This document shows positions 1 to 7,828 of a stretch of 55,945 nt of DNA, piece after piece. The notes below the pieces were generated by a model. The model did no database searches. It was not told where the DNA came from and was given only the letters and a program-made list of their open reading frames with translations. The DNA is from Pseudomonas mosselii. Lineage in GTDB: Bacteria; Pseudomonadota; Gammaproteobacteria; Pseudomonadales; Pseudomonadaceae. The DNA is taken from NCBI RefSeq assembly GCF_003205295.1, contig NZ_QJRP01000030.1:1-55945 (forward strand). Reading direction: 5' to 3'. Numbering within the stretch: position 1 is the first letter of the stretch; every line of letters begins with the position of its first letter. The translations under genes and the position numbers were made by a program.

Positions 1-684
1 CTCCCGCGCCGCCTCCCGCCCCTCGACCTGGATCGCCGGCCGGATCCGCAGCCCAGCCCGCTGCATCTCCTCCTCCAATGTTTGCCGCGTCACCGACCCC
101 GGCTCACGCAGCACCAACGGCGTGTCGTCCAGGTCCGCCAGGCTGATCTGCCCCCGGCTGGCCCACGGATGGTTGTGCGAGACGAACGCCACCATCGGGT
201 CGCGCCGCATCGGCACGCAAAACAACCGCTCGTCATCGACATCGCGCCCGAGCAGGGCCAGGTCCGCCTGGTAGCTGAACAGCCGGGCCAGCGACTCGTC
301 GGTGTTGCCGGTCTCGATCTTCACCTGGATCCCCGGATACCGCTGGCAGAACCGGGCGATCTGCGGCAGCACGTGCACCGGCGCGTCCACCGCCAGGGTC
401 AGGCTGCCGGTGTGCAGGGCGCGGGAGTCCTGCAGCAGCTCCACCGCTTCGGCCTCGCAGGCGAACAGGCGCTGGGTCACCCCCAGCAGGCGCTCGCCCA
501 GGTCGGTGAGCTGCACCGAGCGCTTGTTGCGCTGAAACAGCAGCACGCCGAAGCGCTCCTCGAGCTTGCGCACCTGGTCGGACACCGCCGGCTGGGTCAA
601 AAACAGCTTCTGTGCCGCACGGGTGAAGCTGCCCTGTTCGGCGACCGCATGGAAGGCCTTGAGTTGAGCATGGGAGACCGACAT
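1..684 (-). CDS. LysR-family transcriptional regulator, C-terminus cut off by window edge
   Basis: The reading frame opens at the ATG complementary to 682-684 and runs off the left edge, so about 228 codons are visible. The N-terminus is a typical LysR winged helix-turn-helix: it starts MSVSHAQLKAFHAVAEQGSF, followed by TRAAQKLFLTQPAVSDQVRK and an ERFGVLLFQR segment, then enters the effector-binding domain. GTGGAG precedes the start codon. It diverges from the organophosphate-type transporter and FAD oxidoreductase at 930-3652 across a 245-bp gap, the usual arrangement for a LysR regulator and its target. The effector cannot be read from the sequence; the neighbours suggest an aminophosphonate or related compound, which is inference. 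The gap holds an AT-rich stretch at about 708-745 that could carry the shared regulatory sites. Confidence 0.9.
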   Translation of the reverse strand, partial: MSVSHAQLKAFHAVAEQGSFTRAAQKLFLTQPAVSDQVRKLEERFGVLLFQRNKRSVQLTDLGERLLGVTQRLFACEAEAVELLQDSRALHTGSLTLAVDAPVHVLPQIARFCQRYPGIQVKIETGNTDESLARLFSYQADLALLGRDVDDERLFCVPMRRDPMVAFVSHNHPWASRGQISLADLDDTPLVLREPGSVTRQTLEEEMQRAGLRIRPAIQVEGREAARE

Positions 685-929
685 CGAACACTCCACTTAA
701 AAGCTGGGCTTATTTGTGAAATACAATAAATCGATTTTATTTATCAGTCAGCAGCTGTTTCCATGTGTTTCAACCCGACCACGCTGCCACAAGCGGCGGC
801 ATGTCGGCCATGGCGGCACCACCGCCATCTGACCAGGTGACGTCCCTCCGTCACGCAGTGCGCAACACAACAACAAGACAGGCGTTTCTTCACATTCTGC
901 CGGCACACTCAAGCAAGAGGTCAGAGTCA

Positions 930-2246
930 ATGAATCAATCCCTGGGCGCCATCAAGCGTTGGCGCGTGCAGATCTTCGCGATCACCTGGCTGGCCTACGC
1001 CGCCTTCTACTTCACCCGCAAGGCCTTCTCGGTGGCCAAGCTCGGCATCGGCGAGGATCCGAATTTCATGCTCGACAAGGCCGCCATGGCCAACCTCGAC
1101 GCGATCTACCTGGCCGCCTACGCCGTGGGCCAGTTCACCTGGGGCATGCTCGCCGACCGTTTCGGCCCCCGCGTGGTGGTGCTGGGCGGGCTGCTGATCT
1201 CGGCGGCGGCCGCGGTGGTGATGGGCAGCTACGCGACTTTCCCGATCTTCGCCACCTGCATGCTGATCCAGGGGCTGGCGCAGTCCACCGGCTGGGCGGG
1301 GCTGTGCAAGAACATCGGCAGTTTCTTCCCGGCCTCGCAGCGTGGACGGGTACTGGGGCTGTGGAGTTCGTGCTACGCCTTCGGCGGCCTGGTGGCCTCG
1401 CCGTTCGCCGGCTGGTGGGCCTACACCCTGGTCGGCACCTGGCATGCGGCGTTCTTCTCCAGCGCCGTGGTGGTGGCCGTGGTGGCGGCGCTGTTCTTCA
1501 TCTTCCAGCGCAACAAGCCCGAGGACGTCGGCCTGCCGGCGGTGGAGCCCGAGCCGCAGAGCATGGCCCCGGGGGCCAACCTGTGCAGCGTGTGGGCACC
1601 GCTGCGCGAGATCCTGCGCAACCGCACGGTGCTGACCCTGGGCCTGGCCTACTTCATGCTCAAGCCTGCGCGCTACGCCATCCTGCTGTGGGGGCCGGTG
1701 ATCGTCTTCGAGCAGATGCCGTCGGTGGGCAAGGTCGGCGCGGCGATCATCCCCACCGCCTTCGAACTGGCCGGGCTGCTCGGGCCGATTCTCATCGGCC
1801 TGGCCTCGGACAAGCTGTTCGGTGCCCGGCGCATGCCGGCATGCGTGATCAGCCTGGTGCTGCTGACCCTGACCCTGGCCGGCTTCATGGCGGCGATGCA
1901 CAGCGGCAGCGTGCTGCTGGTGGTGGCCCTGCTGTTCGTCATGGGCCTGACCCTGTACGGCCCGGACTCGATGATCAGCGGCGCCGCTGCCATCGACTTC
2001 GGCACGGCCAAGGCCGGCGCCACCGCGGCCGGCTTCGTCAACGGCTGCGGCTCGGTGGGCGCGGTGCTCGGTGGCCTGCTGCCCGGTTACTTCGACAGCG
2101 TCACGGTGTTCATCGTCTTCGCCGGCACTGCGTTGTTCTCCGCCCTGGTGCTTTTGCCGCACTGGAACAGCCGCCCGGCGACCGCGGAGCAGGCCAATGA
2201 CGTGGCCCCCAATACCAGCATGGCGATCAAGCCACTGCGTACATAA
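930..2246 (+). CDS. MFS transporter of the organophosphate:phosphate antiporter (OPA/UhpC-GlpT) type, possible phosphonate uptake
   Basis: A 438-residue inner-membrane carrier with about 12 hydrophobic segments. The N-terminus has the OPA signature FYFTRKAFSVAKLG, with Arg30 at the position of the phosphate-contacting Arg45 of GlpT. A second Arg in the middle of the protein (ARYAILLWGP, Arg248) matches the GlpT Arg269 position. Both substrate-phosphate arginines are therefore present, which favours a phosphorylated or phosphonate anion as substrate. I chose the start at 930 because AGAGG lies just upstream and MNQSLGAIKRW opens directly into the first helix; an in-frame ATG at 765 adds a polar, unlikely leader. 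The FAD oxidoreductase gene follows after 14 bp, so the two are probably co-transcribed and controlled by the divergent LysR. Substrate is inferred. Confidence 0.85.
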   Translation: MNQSLGAIKRWRVQIFAITWLAYAAFYFTRKAFSVAKLGIGEDPNFMLDKAAMANLDAIYLAAYAVGQFTWGMLADRFGPRVVVLGGLLISAAAAVVMGSYATFPIFATCMLIQGLAQSTGWAGLCKNIGSFFPASQRGRVLGLWSSCYAFGGLVASPFAGWWAYTLVGTWHAAFFSSAVVVAVVAALFFIFQRNKPEDVGLPAVEPEPQSMAPGANLCSVWAPLREILRNRTVLTLGLAYFMLKPARYAILLWGPVIVFEQMPSVGKVGAAIIPTAFELAGLLGPILIGLASDKLFGARRMPACVISLVLLTLTLAGFMAAMHSGSVLLVVALLFVMGLTLYGPDSMISGAAAIDFGTAKAGATAAGFVNGCGSVGAVLGGLLPGYFDSVTVFIVFAGTALFSALVLLPHWNSRPATAEQANDVAPNTSMAIKPLRT

Positions 2247-2260
2247 AGGAAAGCAAGTAG

Positions 2261-3652
2261 ATGAGACCCTTCTGGCTGCAACAGGCCCTGGACCAGGAAG
2301 ACGAGGCGCCGTGCCCGCCGCTTGCCGGCGACGTGCGCTGCGACGTGTGCATCGTCGGCGGTGGCTACACCGGCTTGTGGACCGCGCTGATGATCAAGGA
2401 ACAGGCGCCGCAGCTGGAGGTGCTGCTGATCGAGGCGGACATCTGCGGCGCCGGGGCCAGCGGGCGCAACGGGGGTTGTGCGCTGTCCTGGTCGGCCAAG
2501 TATTTCACCCTCGAGCGATTGTTCGGGGTGGCCGAGGCGGTGCGCCTGGTGCGCGAGTCCGAGCGCAGCATCGGCGCCATCGGCGAGTTCTGCGCGGCCA
2601 ACGGCATCCGCTGCGACTACCGCATGGACGGCACGCTCTACACTGCCACCAACCAGGCCCAGCTCGGTGGCACCGATGCGGTGATCGCCGCGCTGGAGCA
2701 GCAGGGCATCAACTCGTTCCAGCGTCTGGCGCTGGAGCAGGTGCAGCGTCTGGCCGGTTCCGAACGGCACCTGGAGGGCTGGTACTCGCCGGCCGCGGCC
2801 ACGGTGCAGCCGGGACGGCTGGTGCGCGGTCTGCGCCAGGTGGCCTTGCAGCGCGGCGTGCGTATCCACGAGGGCACGGCGATGACCGGCCTGGAGCACG
2901 GCGCGCCGGTGCAGGTGCGCACCCGCGCCGGCACCGTTCGCGCCGACCGCGTGGTGCTGGGCCTCAATGCCTGGATGGCGCGGGCCTTCCCGCAGTTCGA
3001 GCGCAGCGTGGCGATCGTCTCCAGCGACATGGTGATCACCGAGCCGTGCCCCGAGCTGCTGGGCCGGATCGGCCTGGACAGCGGCGTCAGCGTGCTCGAC
3101 TCGCGGATCTTCGTGCACTACTACCACAACACCTCCGATGGCCGGCTGATGCTCGGCAAGGGTGGCAATACCTTTGCTTATGGCGGGCGCATGCTGCCGG
3201 TGTTCGACCAGCCGTCGCCGTACCAGCCGCTGCTGCGCGAGAGTCTGGGCGAGTTCTTCCCGGCGCTGGCCGAGGTGCCGCTGGCGGCCAGTTGGAACGG
3301 GCCGTCGGACCGCTCGGTGACCGGGCTGCCGTTCTTCGGTCGGCTCGATGGGCAGGGCAATGTGTTTTATGGCTTCGGTTACTCCGGCAGCGGGGTGGGG
3401 CCGTGCCACATGGGCGGGCAGATCCTGTCGTCGCTGGCCTTGGGGCTGGACAACGCCTGGACCCGCTCGCCGCTGGTGAAGGGGCCGCTGGGGCAGTTCC
3501 CGCCGGAGCCGGTGCGCTACCTGGGATCGCTGCTGGTGCGCAATGCCATCCGCCGCAAGGAGCGCGCCGAGGACCGTGGCGTGCATCCGCGCCGGCTGGA
3601 CGTGCGCCTGGCGAAGTTCGCGGCGGCGGCGGGGAAGGCGGACAAGGGCTGA
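2261..3652 (+). CDS. FAD-dependent oxidoreductase, DadA/glycine-oxidase fold, resembles putative aminophosphonate oxidoreductases
   Basis: 463 residues, preceded by AAAGGAAAG. The dinucleotide-binding motif VCIVGGGYTGLWTA sits at about residues 29-42, followed by EADICGAGASGRNGG, typical of the DAO fold. The C-terminal FAD contact region reads FYGFGYSGSGVGPCHMGG. The N-terminal WLQQAL and overall layout recall the family annotated as putative aminophosphonate oxidoreductase, seen beside 2-aminoethylphosphonate genes and proposed to deaminate or demethylate aminophosphonates. Here it follows an OPA-type transporter and a divergent LysR, which fits. No phnW or phnX gene is visible, so any phosphonoacetaldehyde formed would need enzymes encoded elsewhere. 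Oxidation of an amino acid or polyamine is the alternative. The fold is certain; the substrate is not. Confidence 0.85.
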   Translation: MRPFWLQQALDQEDEAPCPPLAGDVRCDVCIVGGGYTGLWTALMIKEQAPQLEVLLIEADICGAGASGRNGGCALSWSAKYFTLERLFGVAEAVRLVRESERSIGAIGEFCAANGIRCDYRMDGTLYTATNQAQLGGTDAVIAALEQQGINSFQRLALEQVQRLAGSERHLEGWYSPAAATVQPGRLVRGLRQVALQRGVRIHEGTAMTGLEHGAPVQVRTRAGTVRADRVVLGLNAWMARAFPQFERSVAIVSSDMVITEPCPELLGRIGLDSGVSVLDSRIFVHYYHNTSDGRLMLGKGGNTFAYGGRMLPVFDQPSPYQPLLRESLGEFFPALAEVPLAASWNGPSDRSVTGLPFFGRLDGQGNVFYGFGYSGSGVGPCHMGGQILSSLALGLDNAWTRSPLVKGPLGQFPPEPVRYLGSLLVRNAIRRKERAEDRGVHPRRLDVRLAKFAAAAGKADKG

Positions 3653-3667
3653 AGCTGACGCGATTTC

Positions 3668-3736
3668 TTGTCGAACCCGGTGCGCAGGGCGTATAAACTC
3701 TCCCCACTTTAAGGCCGGTCGCTTCCTGAACCGGCC
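3668..3736 (+). promoter_or_regulatory. Sigma-70-like promoter and leader hairpin upstream of the yebC paralogue
   Basis: TTGTCG (3668-3673) and TATAAA (3692-3697) are 18 bp apart and fit a sigma-70 promoter. The following leader has an inverted repeat, GGCCGGT (3713-3719) and ACCGGCC (3730-3736), with a 10-nt loop. The hairpin ends about 21 bases before the start codon at 3758 and has no T-tract, so it is more likely an RNA stability or translation element than a terminator. Inferred from sequence only. Confidence 0.5.
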
Positions 3737-3757
3737 GCTGAAACAAAGAGAGTCGAT

Positions 3758-4468
3758 ATGGGCGCACAGTGGAAAGCCAAACATAGAGAAACAGCGGCCA
3801 ATGCCAAAGGCAAGATCATGGGCAAGCTGGCCAAGGAGATCCAGATCGCTGCCAAGTCCGGTGCAGACCCGGACATGAACCCGCGCCTGCGCCTGGCCAT
3901 CGTCCAGGCCAAGAAAGCCTCGATGACCCGAGAGACCCTGGAGCGCGCTATCAAGAAAGGCGCAGGCCTGGACGGTGAGGCCGTGCAGTACCATGCCGTC
4001 AGCTACGAAGGCTTCGCCCCGCACCAGGTGCCGCTGATCGTCGAGTGCCTGACCGACAACATCAACCGTACCGTGGCCCAGATCCGCGTGCTGTTCCGCA
4101 AGGGCCAGCTGGGCGCCAGCGGTTCGGTGGCCTGGGACTTCAACCATGTCGGCCTGATCGAGGCCACCCCGGAAGGCGACGCCGATCCGGAAATGGCGGC
4201 CATCGAAGCCGGTGCCCAGGACTTCGAGGACGGCGAGGAAGAGGGTTCGACCCTGTTCATCACCGACACCACCGACCTGGACGCTGTGCAGAAGGCTCTG
4301 CCGGAGCAGGGCTTCACCGTTACTTCGGCGAAGATCGGCTACACCCCGAAAAATCCGGTGAGCGCCGCCAGCCTGAGCGCCGAAGCCCTGGCCGAGGTCG
4401 AGGCCTTCCTCGAGGCGATCGACGAGAACGAAGACGTGCAGAACGTCTATGTCGGCCTGACCGACTGA
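3758..4468 (+). CDS. YebC/PmpR-family protein (second, YeeN-like paralogue)
   Basis: 236 residues, full length for the family. It opens MGAQWKAKHRETAANAKGK rather than with the MAGHSKWANI of canonical YebC, so it is the paralogue and not the copy found beside ruvC. Recognisable blocks are the basic N-terminal helical domain, AIKKGAGLDGEAVQYHAVSY, and LTDNINRTVAQIRVLFRKG followed by GASGSVAWDF. The end reads NEDVQNVYVGL. Family members have been described as transcriptional regulators and, more recently, as factors that relieve ribosome stalling; which applies here is unknown. GAGAG lies 10 bases before the ATG. It stands alone with its own promoter and no functional link to its neighbours. 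Confidence 0.95.
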   Translation: MGAQWKAKHRETAANAKGKIMGKLAKEIQIAAKSGADPDMNPRLRLAIVQAKKASMTRETLERAIKKGAGLDGEAVQYHAVSYEGFAPHQVPLIVECLTDNINRTVAQIRVLFRKGQLGASGSVAWDFNHVGLIEATPEGDADPEMAAIEAGAQDFEDGEEEGSTLFITDTTDLDAVQKALPEQGFTVTSAKIGYTPKNPVSAASLSAEALAEVEAFLEAIDENEDVQNVYVGLTD

Positions 4469-4482
4469 GCCGAGCGTCATCC

Positions 4483-4542
4483 TCGCGGGGCAACCCCACT
4501 CCCAGCGCGTTCTGTGGGAGCGGGCTTGCCCCGCGATCATTT
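4483..4542. repeat. REP palindrome pair (GGAGCGGGCTTGCCCCGCG subtype)
   Basis: The left arm CTCGCGGGGCAACCCCACTCC pairs with the right arm TGTGGGAGCGGGCTTGCCCCGCGA around a short spacer, which is the putida-group REP core in inverted orientation. It fills the gap between yebC and the LysR gene. An apparent in-frame GTG at 4514 for the LysR gene lies inside the right arm, which is a reason to reject that start. Confidence 0.8.
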
Positions 4543-4555
4543 CCGGACCTGTGCC

Positions 4556-5500
4556 ATGCACCCCACCTTCGCCTCCCTCAGCCTCGCCCACCTGCGCACC
4601 CTCGACTGCCTCCTGCAGCTGAAGAACCTCAGCCACGCCGCCGAGCGCCTGGGCTGCAGCCAATCGGCCCTGAGCCGCCAACTGGCCAGCCTGCGCGAGG
4701 CCTTCGACGACCCGCTGCTGGTGCGCCAGGGCCGTGGCTATGTGCTCAGCGAGCACGCCGAGGCGCTGGTCGAGCCGTTGCGCCAGGTGCTGGAGGAGCT
4801 CAATGCATTGCGCCAGCCTGCGGCGTTCGACCCGGCGCGCTGCGAGCGGCGCTTCTGCCTGGCAGCCTCCGACTATGTGGCTGAGCACATGCTGCCGCAG
4901 CTGGTGAAGGCGCTGGAGCAGGAGGCGCCGGGGGTGTCGCTGGAGTACCGCACCTGGCAGGCCGGGCAGTACGCCTTGCTCGCCAGCGGCGAGATCGACT
5001 TGGCCACCACGCTGTTCGACGAATCGCCGCCCAACCTGCACGGTCGGCTGCTGGGCGAGGACCGGGCGGTGTGCCTGATGCGCCATGACCATCCGCTGAG
5101 CGCCCGTGCCGAGCTGAGCCAGGACGACTACCTGGCCTTCAAGCACGTGCGGGTGTCCGGGGGCGGCGACAAGGACAGCTTCATCGACCGTCACCTGCGC
5201 GCCCAGGGGCTGCAGCGGCGCATCAGCTTGGAGGTGCCGTTCTTCAGCGCCATGGTCCAGGTGCTTGGCAATGGCCAGGCGCTGGCCACGGTGCCCGAGC
5301 ACATCGCTCGGCAACTGGCACGGCTGCACGGCCTGAGCTGGCGGCCGATGGGCTTCATCGACCACACCCAGCGCTACTGGGTGGTGTGGCACCAGCGCCT
5401 GCAGGCCTCGGCCGAGCACCGCTGGCTGCGCAACCGGGTGTTCGAGGTGTGGCGCCAGTCGCAGTTTGGCGTGCAAGGTGGGCATGCGCCTTCGCCATAG
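4556..5500 (+). CDS. LysR-family transcriptional regulator beside the DOPA decarboxylase gene
   Basis: 314 residues from the ATG at 4556. The helix-turn-helix lies at about residues 5-65: LAHLRTLDCLLQLKNLSHAA, then ERLGCSQSALSRQLASL. A LysR substrate domain follows to the end. An upstream GTG at 4514 would start inside a REP palindrome and add 14 residues of REP translation, so I use the ATG. There is no strong Shine-Dalgarno. The decarboxylase gene starts 184 bp downstream on the same strand, separated by a long REP hairpin. As I recall, a LysR gene also neighbours the decarboxylase in P. putida. Its effector is probably an aromatic amino acid or catechol derivative; that is inference. Confidence 0.9.
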   Translation: MHPTFASLSLAHLRTLDCLLQLKNLSHAAERLGCSQSALSRQLASLREAFDDPLLVRQGRGYVLSEHAEALVEPLRQVLEELNALRQPAAFDPARCERRFCLAASDYVAEHMLPQLVKALEQEAPGVSLEYRTWQAGQYALLASGEIDLATTLFDESPPNLHGRLLGEDRAVCLMRHDHPLSARAELSQDDYLAFKHVRVSGGGDKDSFIDRHLRAQGLQRRISLEVPFFSAMVQVLGNGQALATVPEHIARQLARLHGLSWRPMGFIDHTQRYWVVWHQRLQASAEHRWLRNRVFEVWRQSQFGVQGGHAPSP

Positions 5501-5562
5501 CAGCTATGCGCGAAGCGGGGTTATTCGCAGGCCGGCAGGCGCCTAGACTGCGGGCATTGTGT

Positions 5563-5659
5563 TGCCAGTGCCGGCCCTTTCGCGGGGCAAGCCCGCTCCT
5601 ACAGGATTGCGCGGTCCCTGTAGGAGCGGGCTTGCCCCGTGAAAGGGCCGGCACTGGCA
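5563..5659. repeat. REP pair forming a 42-bp near-perfect inverted repeat
   Basis: The arms 5563-5604 and 5618-5659 are complementary over 42 positions with very few mismatches (one seen inside the core, G/A), around a 13-nt loop. Each arm holds a CTGTAGGAGCGGGCTTGCCC core extended by GGGCCGGCACTGGCA. It lies between the LysR gene and the decarboxylase start at 5685, so any read-through transcript would fold into a very stable hairpin about 25 bases before the decarboxylase start. Confidence 0.85.
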
Positions 5660-5684
5660 GCGGACACCTCTCAGGAGAACGCGC

Positions 5685-7097
5685 ATGACCCCAGAAGAGT
5701 TTCGCCAGTACGGCCACCAACTGATCGACCTGATCGCCGACTACCGCCAGACCGTCGGCGAGCGTCCGGTCATGGCCCAGGTCCAGCCGGGCTATCTCAA
5801 GGCTGCATTGCCCCAGGGCGCGCCACAGCAGGGTGAGCCGTTCGAAGCCATCCTCGCCGACGTCGACAAGCTGGTGATGCCCGGCCTGTCCCACTGGCAG
5901 CACCCGGACTTCTACGGCTACTTCCCCTCCAATGGCACGCTGTCGTCGGTGCTCGGCGACTTCCTCAGCACCGGCCTGGGCGTGCTCGGCCTGTCGTGGC
6001 AGTCCAGCCCGGCCCTGAGCGAGCTGGAGGAAACCACCCTCGACTGGCTGCGCCAGCTGCTGGGCCTGAGCGAGCAGTGGAGTGGGGTGATCCAGGACAC
6101 CGCCTCGACCAGCACCCTGGTGGCGCTGATCAGCGCCCGCGAGCGCGCCACCGACCACGCCCAGGTGCACGGCGGCTTGCAGGCCCAGGCCAAACCGTTG
6201 ATCGTCTATGTCAGCGCCCACGCCCACAGCTCGGTGGACAAGGCCGCGCTGCTGGCCGGTTTCGGCCGCGACAACATCCGCCTGATCCCCACCGACGCCC
6301 GCTACGCCATGCGTCCTGAAGCGCTGCGCGACGCCATCGAACAGGACCTGGCCGCCGGCAACCAGCCCTGCGCCGTGGTCGCCACCACCGGCACCACCAC
6401 CACCACTGCGCTGGACCCGCTGCGCCCGATCGGCGAGATCGCCCAGGCCAACCAGCTGTGGCTGCACGTGGACTCGGCCATGGCCGGCTCGGCGATGATT
6501 CTTCCGGAGTGCCGCTGGATGTGGGACGGCATCGAGCTGGCCGATTCGGTGGTGGTCAACGCCCACAAATGGCTGGGCGTGGCCTTCGACTGCTCGATCT
6601 ACTACGTGCGCGATCCACAACACCTGATCCGGGTGATGAGCACCAACCCCAGCTACCTGCAGTCGGCGGTCGATGGCGAGGTGAAGAACCTGCGCGATTG
6701 GGGCATCCCGCTGGGGCGTCGGTTCCGGGCGCTGAAGCTGTGGTTCATGCTGCGCAGCGAAGGGGTCGAGGCCCTGCAGCAACGCCTGCGCCGCGACCTT
6801 GAGAACGCGCAGTGGCTGGCCGGGCAGGTCGAGGCGGCGCCGCAGTGGGAGGTACTGGCGCCGGTCCAGTTGCAGACCCTGTGCATCCGCCATCGCCCGG
6901 CGGGCCTCGAGGGCGAGGCGCTGGATGCCCACACCCGGGCGTGGGCCGAGCGCCTCAACACCTCGGGCGATGCCTACGTGACCCCGGCGACCCTCGACGG
7001 GCGCTGGATGGTGCGGGTGTCGGTGGGGGCGCTGCCGACCGAGCGTGAACATGTGCAGCAGCTGTGGGCGCGCCTGCAGGCGGTGGTGGCGGAGTAA
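5685..7097 (+). CDS. ddc: Group II PLP-dependent aromatic-L-amino-acid (L-DOPA) decarboxylase
   Basis: 470 residues, the normal length for this family. The PLP-binding lysine is Lys295 in VVNAHKWLGV, the hallmark of group II decarboxylases. HSSVDKAALLAG and the aspartate in LWLHVDSAMAG, which contacts the PLP ring nitrogen, are also present. The N-terminal domain carries HWQHPDFYGYFPSN, typical of DOPA/tryptophan decarboxylases. The reaction is decarboxylation of an aromatic L-amino acid to the amine in the cytoplasm. A P. putida enzyme of this type has been reported as strongly selective for L-DOPA, and the motifs and LysR neighbour point to the same enzyme; specificity here is inferred. CAGGAG precedes the start. 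The M24 hydrolase converges from the other side, 7 bp past the stop. Confidence 0.92.
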   Translation: MTPEEFRQYGHQLIDLIADYRQTVGERPVMAQVQPGYLKAALPQGAPQQGEPFEAILADVDKLVMPGLSHWQHPDFYGYFPSNGTLSSVLGDFLSTGLGVLGLSWQSSPALSELEETTLDWLRQLLGLSEQWSGVIQDTASTSTLVALISARERATDHAQVHGGLQAQAKPLIVYVSAHAHSSVDKAALLAGFGRDNIRLIPTDARYAMRPEALRDAIEQDLAAGNQPCAVVATTGTTTTTALDPLRPIGEIAQANQLWLHVDSAMAGSAMILPECRWMWDGIELADSVVVNAHKWLGVAFDCSIYYVRDPQHLIRVMSTNPSYLQSAVDGEVKNLRDWGIPLGRRFRALKLWFMLRSEGVEALQQRLRRDLENAQWLAGQVEAAPQWEVLAPVQLQTLCIRHRPAGLEGEALDAHTRAWAERLNTSGDAYVTPATLDGRWMVRVSVGALPTEREHVQQLWARLQAVVAE

Positions 7098-7104
7098 GCC
7101 CCGC

Positions 7105-7770
7105 TCAGGCCAGCAGGTCTTCGTGGAAGGCGCCGTAGGCCAGTTCGGGATGCGCGATCTGGATCTCGAGGATCCACAACCCGGCGCCGGGCTGCCCGTC
7201 GAAATCCCCCAGGTCACCGGCGCGGTAGATGGCGTGGGGGAAGTCGCTGACGCGGTGTCCCTTGATGTCCATGTTCAGCTTCCAGCCCAGCTGGCAGGCC
7301 CGCTCGGCGGCGAAGTGATAGAGCTCGACGCCGCTGACCCCCTGGCCGCGCCACTGGGCCTGTACCTCATCGAACAGGGTGCGGGCCGCCGCGGCGCAGG
7401 CGGCCATCTGCGGGTCGTTACCGCTGACGAAAGTGGTGCCGGCATCGCCCTCGTGGCCTTGCCAGACCACGCCCATGTCGATGAAGAAGATGTCGTTGTC
7501 GTCCAGCACGGGGTCGCCATCGGAGCGCTGCTTGAAGGTTTTCAGCGTATTGCTGCCGAAGCGGATGTGGGTGGGGTGCCAGATGCGTTGCATGCCCAGC
7601 TCGACCAGCACCTGCTGGCCCAGCTCCCGGGCCTGGGACTCGCGCATTCCGGGGCGGATGCCTTGGGCAATCCGCTCCACGGCCTCCCAGGTCATGCGCT
7701 GGGCGTGTTTCATCAGTTCCAGCTGGTAGGGGGCGCCTACGGCTTCCTTGGCGGCGTTGACCGGGGTCAT
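7105..7770 (-). CDS. M24-family metallohydrolase (aminopeptidase P/creatinase fold, catalytic domain only)
   Basis: 221 residues, the length of the pita-bread catalytic domain alone; the N-terminal creatinase-type domain is absent. All five metal ligands are in order: Asp98 (FFIDMG), Asp109 (EGDAGTTF), His172 (IKGHRVSDFPH), Glu202 (LEIQIAHPE) and Glu217 (AFHEDLL). An active dinuclear enzyme is therefore likely. The start is supported by AAGGAGTACCGAC before the ATG. The upstream TetR gene lies on the same strand, and the 57-bp gap between them holds a 28-bp dyad that also occurs before the TetR gene, so the enzyme is probably under TetR control. The substrate (a peptide with proline or a creatine-like compound) cannot be told. 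Confidence 0.88.
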   Translation of the reverse strand: MTPVNAAKEAVGAPYQLELMKHAQRMTWEAVERIAQGIRPGMRESQARELGQQVLVELGMQRIWHPTHIRFGSNTLKTFKQRSDGDPVLDDNDIFFIDMGVVWQGHEGDAGTTFVSGNDPQMAACAAAARTLFDEVQAQWRGQGVSGVELYHFAAERACQLGWKLNMDIKGHRVSDFPHAIYRAGDLGDFDGQPGAGLWILEIQIAHPELAYGAFHEDLLA

Positions 7771-7800
7771 GTCGGTACTCCTTGTCTTGTCGATAGGCTA

Positions 7801-7828
7801 ATCGTTGTATTTATAGTGATATAGCGAT
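7801..7828 (-). promoter_or_regulatory. Candidate TetR operator upstream of the M24 gene
   Basis: Inverted repeat ATCGTTGTAT-N8-ATATAGCGAT with 8 of 10 arm positions symmetric. The right arm is identical to that of the dyad at 8462-8489, which has the same 10-8-10 geometry and lies upstream of the TetR gene. It sits 31 bp before the M24 start, a repressor-like position. Operator function is inferred. Confidence 0.6.

Noticed and set aside
2087..5485. 1132-residue open frame on the minus strand
   Set aside because: It lies opposite the FAD oxidoreductase, yebC and LysR genes, all with clear family motifs. The translation is His/Gln/Arg-rich with no recognisable domain: a shadow frame typical of GC-rich DNA.
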